A stretch of DNA of 64,000 nucleotides, taken from contig JBJEJI010000076.1 in assembly GCA_051877895.1 (NCBI GenBank), positions 1 to 64,000 of the forward strand, written 5' to 3'. The DNA comes from UBA3775 sp051877895. Its GTDB lineage: Bacteria; Bacillota; Clostridia; Lachnospirales; Lachnospiraceae. A program made the position numbers and the translations under genes. The notes beneath the pieces are model-generated. The model was not told the origin of the DNA and did not search any database. It was given only the letters and a program-made list of their open reading frames with translations. Below, piece by piece: positions 62,101 to 64,000 of the stretch. The first letter of the stretch is position 1. Each line of letters begins with the position of its first letter.

Positions 62101-63004
62101 CTGTAGTAGTGTCAACAACATCTTCTGAAAGGGCAAATCCTGTTACTCTGTTCTTCAAGAGCAGTTTCTTGTTGAACTTGTAACGTCCGACCTTGGCAAG
62201 GTCGTATCTTCTTGGATCGAAGAACATTGCGTTAATAAGAGACTCTGCGCTCTCAACAGACAAAGGCTCGCCCGGACGAAGCTTTTTGTACAACTCAAGA
62301 AGACCATCCTGATAATTCTCAGACGGATCCTTAGCAAAGGTTGCCTCAAGTTTTGGTTCATCGCCAAAAAGTTCACGAATTTCAGCATTTGTACCATAAC
62401 CAAGTGCACGGATAAGTACTGTAACCGGAACTTTACGGTTTCTATCTACACGGACATAAAAAACGTCATTAGAATCTGTTTCATACTCAAGCCATGCACC
62501 CCTGTTAGGAATTACAGTACATGAATACAGGGTTTTACCAATTTTGTCATGGCCAATAGCATAATATATGCCGGGTGAACGAACAAGCTGACTTACAATA
62601 ACACGCTCTGCACCGTTAATTACGAATGTACCGGTAGCAGTCATGAGAGGCAGATCACCCATGAAAATTTCATGTTCGCTGATTTCGTCAGTTTCTTTAT
62701 TGTGAAGTCTTACCACAACATGCAGAGGTGCTGCATATGTAGCGTCTCTCTCTTTACATTCCTCGATAGAATATTTTGCTTCCCTAAGCTCATAGTCAAT
62801 AAACTCAAGGCTTAAATGACCCGCAAAATCTGTAATCGGGGAGATGTCACGGAACACCTCGTAAAGTCCCTCTTCCAGGAACCAGCGATAGGAGTCCTTC
62901 TGAACCTCGATAAGATTTGGCATCTCAAGGATTTCTTTCTGCTTCGAAAAACTCATTCGAACGTTTTTACCGACTTTGACCGGATGAATTCTATTCTTAT
63001 CCAT
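59186..63004 (-). CDS. rpoB: RNA polymerase beta subunit
   Basis: 1,272 residues from MDKNRIHPVKVGKNV at 63004. A GTG four codons upstream abuts AAGGAG and is too close to be used. The rifampicin-pocket segment reads SSQLSQFMDQHNPLGELTHK, with His and Gly at the positions of E. coli Asn518 and Ser522; both fall in natural variation of clostridia. The C-terminus (GYADKDFVELDEF) is acidic. Confidence 0.98.
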   Translation of the reverse strand: MDKNRIHPVKVGKNVRMSFSKQKEILEMPNLIEVQKDSYRWFLEEGLYEVFRDISPITDFAGHLSLEFIDYELREAKYSIEECKERDATYAAPLHVVVRLHNKETDEISEHEIFMGDLPLMTATGTFVINGAERVIVSQLVRSPGIYYAIGHDKIGKTLYSCTVIPNRGAWLEYETDSNDVFYVRVDRNRKVPVTVLIRALGYGTNAEIRELFGDEPKLEATFAKDPSENYQDGLLELYKKLRPGEPLSVESAESLINAMFFDPRRYDLAKVGRYKFNKKLLLKNRVTGFALSEDVVDTTTGEILAEAGTVITEELADAIQNAAVPYIYVQAEERNVKVLSNLMVDIDSFFPCDKKELGITELVYYPALKSILDEYSSEDEIKEAIKNNINDLIPKHITKEDIIASINYNMHLEYGIGNQDDIDHLGNRRIRAVGELLQNQYRIGMSRMERVVRERMTTLDPSTLTASSLINIKPVTAAVKEFFGSSQLSQFMDQHNPLGELTHKRRLSALGPGGLSRDRAGFEVRDVHYTHYGRMCPIETPEGPNIGLINSLASYARINEYGFVEAPYRICDKSDPENPRVTEDYVYLTADEEDKYIVAQANEPLDENGYFINASVSGRFRDETSSFERRKIDLMDVSPKMVFSVATAMIPFLQNDDANRALMGSNMQRQAVPLLFTESPVVGTGMEMKTAVDSGVCVVAENAGVVERATADRITVRNEEGTLDEYKLQKFVRSNQGTSINQRPIVSKGEKIEAGQVIADGPSTSQGELALGKNPLIGFMTWEGYNYEDAVLLSERLVQEDVYTSIHIEEYEAEARDTKLGPEEITRDIPSVGEDALKDLDERGIIRIGAEVRAGDILVGKVTPKGETELTAEERLLRAIFGEKARDVRDTSLRVPHGEFGIIVDAKVFSRANNDELAPGVNECVRVYIAQKRKIQVGDKMAGRHGNKGVVSRVLPVEDMPFLPNGRPLDIVLNPLGVPSRMNIGQVLEIHLSLASQVLGIKVSTPVFDGAKEVDIEDSLKLANDYVNMPLDEFRKKYEDQINPDLMKFLIENQDYRKEWAGVPIKPDGKVQLRDGRTGEPFDGEVTIGFMHYLKLHHLVDDKIHARSTGPYSLVTQQPLGGKAQFGGQRFGEMEVWALEAYGAAHVLQEILTVKSDDVTGRVKTYEAIIKGENISEPGIPESFKVLLKELQSLALDVTVLDENGEEVILSEEIDYSNNADMKALIEGDAPKSSASYEGMGEAGFGEVIPDAAGDLFGGYADKDFVELDEF

Positions 63005-63191
63005 TGACGTTTTCACTCCTTGATTATATAATACAACCTAAAGGGCATAGTACACCCATGCATACCACACCACAATAGTGCATTTTTTATAATATCACCT
63101 GTTTTTCTGCTTGTCAACATAAAATTTAAGTAATTTTCCAAATAATTCCTGCATACTGTTTATTCTTAATTATATAAAAAACTAAAGATAA

Positions 63192-63314
63192 CCCACTGCC
63201 TTTAGGCGGTGGGATTAGATTTAAAGCGGTACAGGGTACAAGCCCTGTACCGCATATGGCACGAAGTGCAGTTTTTTAACGAGCAAAAAGCGAAGCGTTC
63301 GCGAGTTTGACTGT
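63192..63314 (+). repeat. Intergenic repeat element, full-length copy
   Basis: CCCACTGCC-TTTA-GGCGGTGGG then ATTAGATTTAAAGC, next an 11-bp perfect hairpin GCGGTACAGGG...CCCTGTACCGC (63226-63253), then GCAC-GAA-GTGC, TTTTTTAACGAGCAAAAAGC, GAAGCGTTCGC and GAGTTTGAC. The start and end segments match the copy at 52694-52766; the middle hairpin is extra. The first hairpin resembles IS200/IS605 ends (see 38019). Located in the 437-base rplL-rpoB gap, whose other part is A/T-rich with the probable rpoB promoter. Confidence 0.78.
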
Positions 63315-63375
63315 TTTTCTGGCGAGTGCGCATCCGGAAGGAGCGTTTTTATTGTACAGAAAAAAGTTTCAGATG

Positions 63376-63408
63376 CAAAAAGAGCACCGGGGAAATTCCC
63401 GATGCTCT
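63376..63408 (-). terminator. Terminator after rplL
   Basis: Minus strand AGAGCATCGGGAA-TTT-CCCCGGTGCTCT followed by TTTTTGC, about 35 bases after the rplL stop. It implies that rpoB has its own promoter or depends on read-through. Confidence 0.85.
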
Positions 63409-63441
63409 CTATCAGTCTTTTAATTTCAAATCTGTGCTAAA

Positions 63442-63810
63442 TTATTTAAGAGTAACTTTAGCGCCAACTTCGTCAAGCTTCTTCTTGATGTCTTCAGCTT
63501 CTTCCTTAGTAGCTGCTTCCTTAAGAACCTTTGGAGCACCCTCAACTAAGTCTTTAGCTTCCTTAAGACCAAGGCCGGTAATTTCACGAACAACCTTAAT
63601 AACCTTAACCTTCTGAGCAGCGTCAAACTCTGTAAGTTCAACATCAAACTCTGTCTTTTCTTCTTCAGCTGCTGCTGTAGCACCTGCTGCTGCAACAACA
63701 ACGCCTGCTGCTGCGCTAACACCAAACTCTTCTTCGCAAGCCTTTACTAAATCGTTTAACTCTAAAACTGTCATAGCCTTGATAGCATCGATAAATTCCT
63801 GATTTGTCAT
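63442..63810 (-). CDS. rplL: Ribosomal protein L7/L12
   Basis: 122 residues from [15 protein letters not shown] at 63810 (GGAGG eight bases upstream; the longer frame begins at that site). N-terminal dimerisation domain, Ala/Gly-rich hinge ([15 protein letters not shown]) and C-terminal factor-binding domain ([20 protein letters not shown]-like). The gap to rplJ (63811-63925) holds two small hairpins (GGGTC...GACCC and GCCGC...GCGGT on the minus strand). Confidence 0.98.
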   Translation of the reverse strand: [122 protein letters not shown]

Positions 63811-63925
63811 TTTATTTTCCTCCATTTAATAAATATTTTCAGGGTCTTTGACCCGACCGCTTATGCGGCAATTAATTTTAAATTATTGTTGTAATTGTAC
63901 AAAACCCTTAGGGATTGTAAAAATC

Positions 63926-64000
63926 TTAAGCAGCAGTATTCTCTGCAATCTGCTTGAGAACGCGTGCAAGATTTGTGATAGGAGACTGAAGACTTCCCAA
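63926..64000 (-). CDS. rplJ: Ribosomal protein L10, last 24 residues (runs off right edge)
   Basis: Minus-strand frame LGSLQSPITNLARVLKQIAE followed by NTAA and stop TAA at 63926-63928. It resembles the L10 C-terminus and stands in the expected place before rplL. The remainder lies outside the window. Confidence 0.88.
   Translation of the reverse strand: MGSLQSPITNLARVLKQIAENTAA

Noticed and set aside
63226..63253. tRNA-like or attachment-site structure
   Set aside because: The perfect 11-bp hairpin has no cloverleaf, no T-loop sequence and no neighbouring integrase.

Overview
The window looks like a chromosomal segment of a spore-forming, anaerobic Firmicute, most likely a Lachnospiraceae-type clostridium. 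The basis is moderate-to-low GC, strong GGAGG ribosome binding sites, a type III glutamine synthetase, SpoIIID, rubrerythrin, a T-box leader, and the gene order rho-rpmE-DUF1385-prmC-prfA. I cannot name the species. About two thirds of the genes are on the minus strand. There is no prophage, transposase gene, CRISPR array, tRNA or rRNA.

Region 1 (1-17.5 kb) is a glutamine/glutamate nitrogen hub. On the minus strand lie a type III glutamine synthetase and then asnB, pyrG, purF, carA and carB, all major users of glutamine amide nitrogen (carB runs off the left edge). Divergently, on the plus strand, lies a split glutamate synthase: amidotransferase, FMN/Fe-S synthase core, polyferredoxin, FAD/NAD oxidoreductase and GXGXG subunit. 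It is followed by a compact type I glutamine synthetase and an ANTAR-domain regulator with a degenerate receiver. Both transcription units start with short leaders of the same design: a promoter, then a hairpin with hexaloop AAAGA[U/C] at the very 5' end, whose loop and 3' strand are re-used in an overlapping terminator. This suggests that the ANTAR protein encoded here antiterminates both units.

Region 2 (17.5-28.1 kb): a lipoprotein and trpS; a two-component system next to a VTC-type polyphosphate polymerase domain protein, a DUF4956 membrane protein and a Cthe_2159-like beta-helix surface protein; a fused HTH-cupin-acyl-CoA ligase; then a T-box leader with no aminoacyl-tRNA synthetase behind it, separated from the ligase by a 240-bp element of nested palindromes.

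Region 3 (28.1-43.5 kb): two paralogous ABC exporters (ATPase plus two FtsX-like permeases), the first preceded by a 30-residue hydrophobic peptide gene; rubrerythrin; a metal-efflux operon (ArsR sensor with operator, HMA metallochaperone, P-type ATPase); galT; a rhomboid protease; pgi.

Region 4 (43.6-64 kb): spoIIID behind a sigma-E-like promoter, a DUF3810 metalloprotease-like protein, a Dabb protein, a coiled-coil membrane protein, an rRNA methyltransferase, KtrAB potassium uptake, prfA, prmC, DUF1385, rpmE, rho with a long Asn/Gln-rich repeat domain, rpoC, rpoB, rplL and the end of rplJ. Repeat fragments sharing a GCGAAGC-rich core, some attached to hairpins resembling the ends of IS200/IS605 elements, lie in several intergenic gaps.
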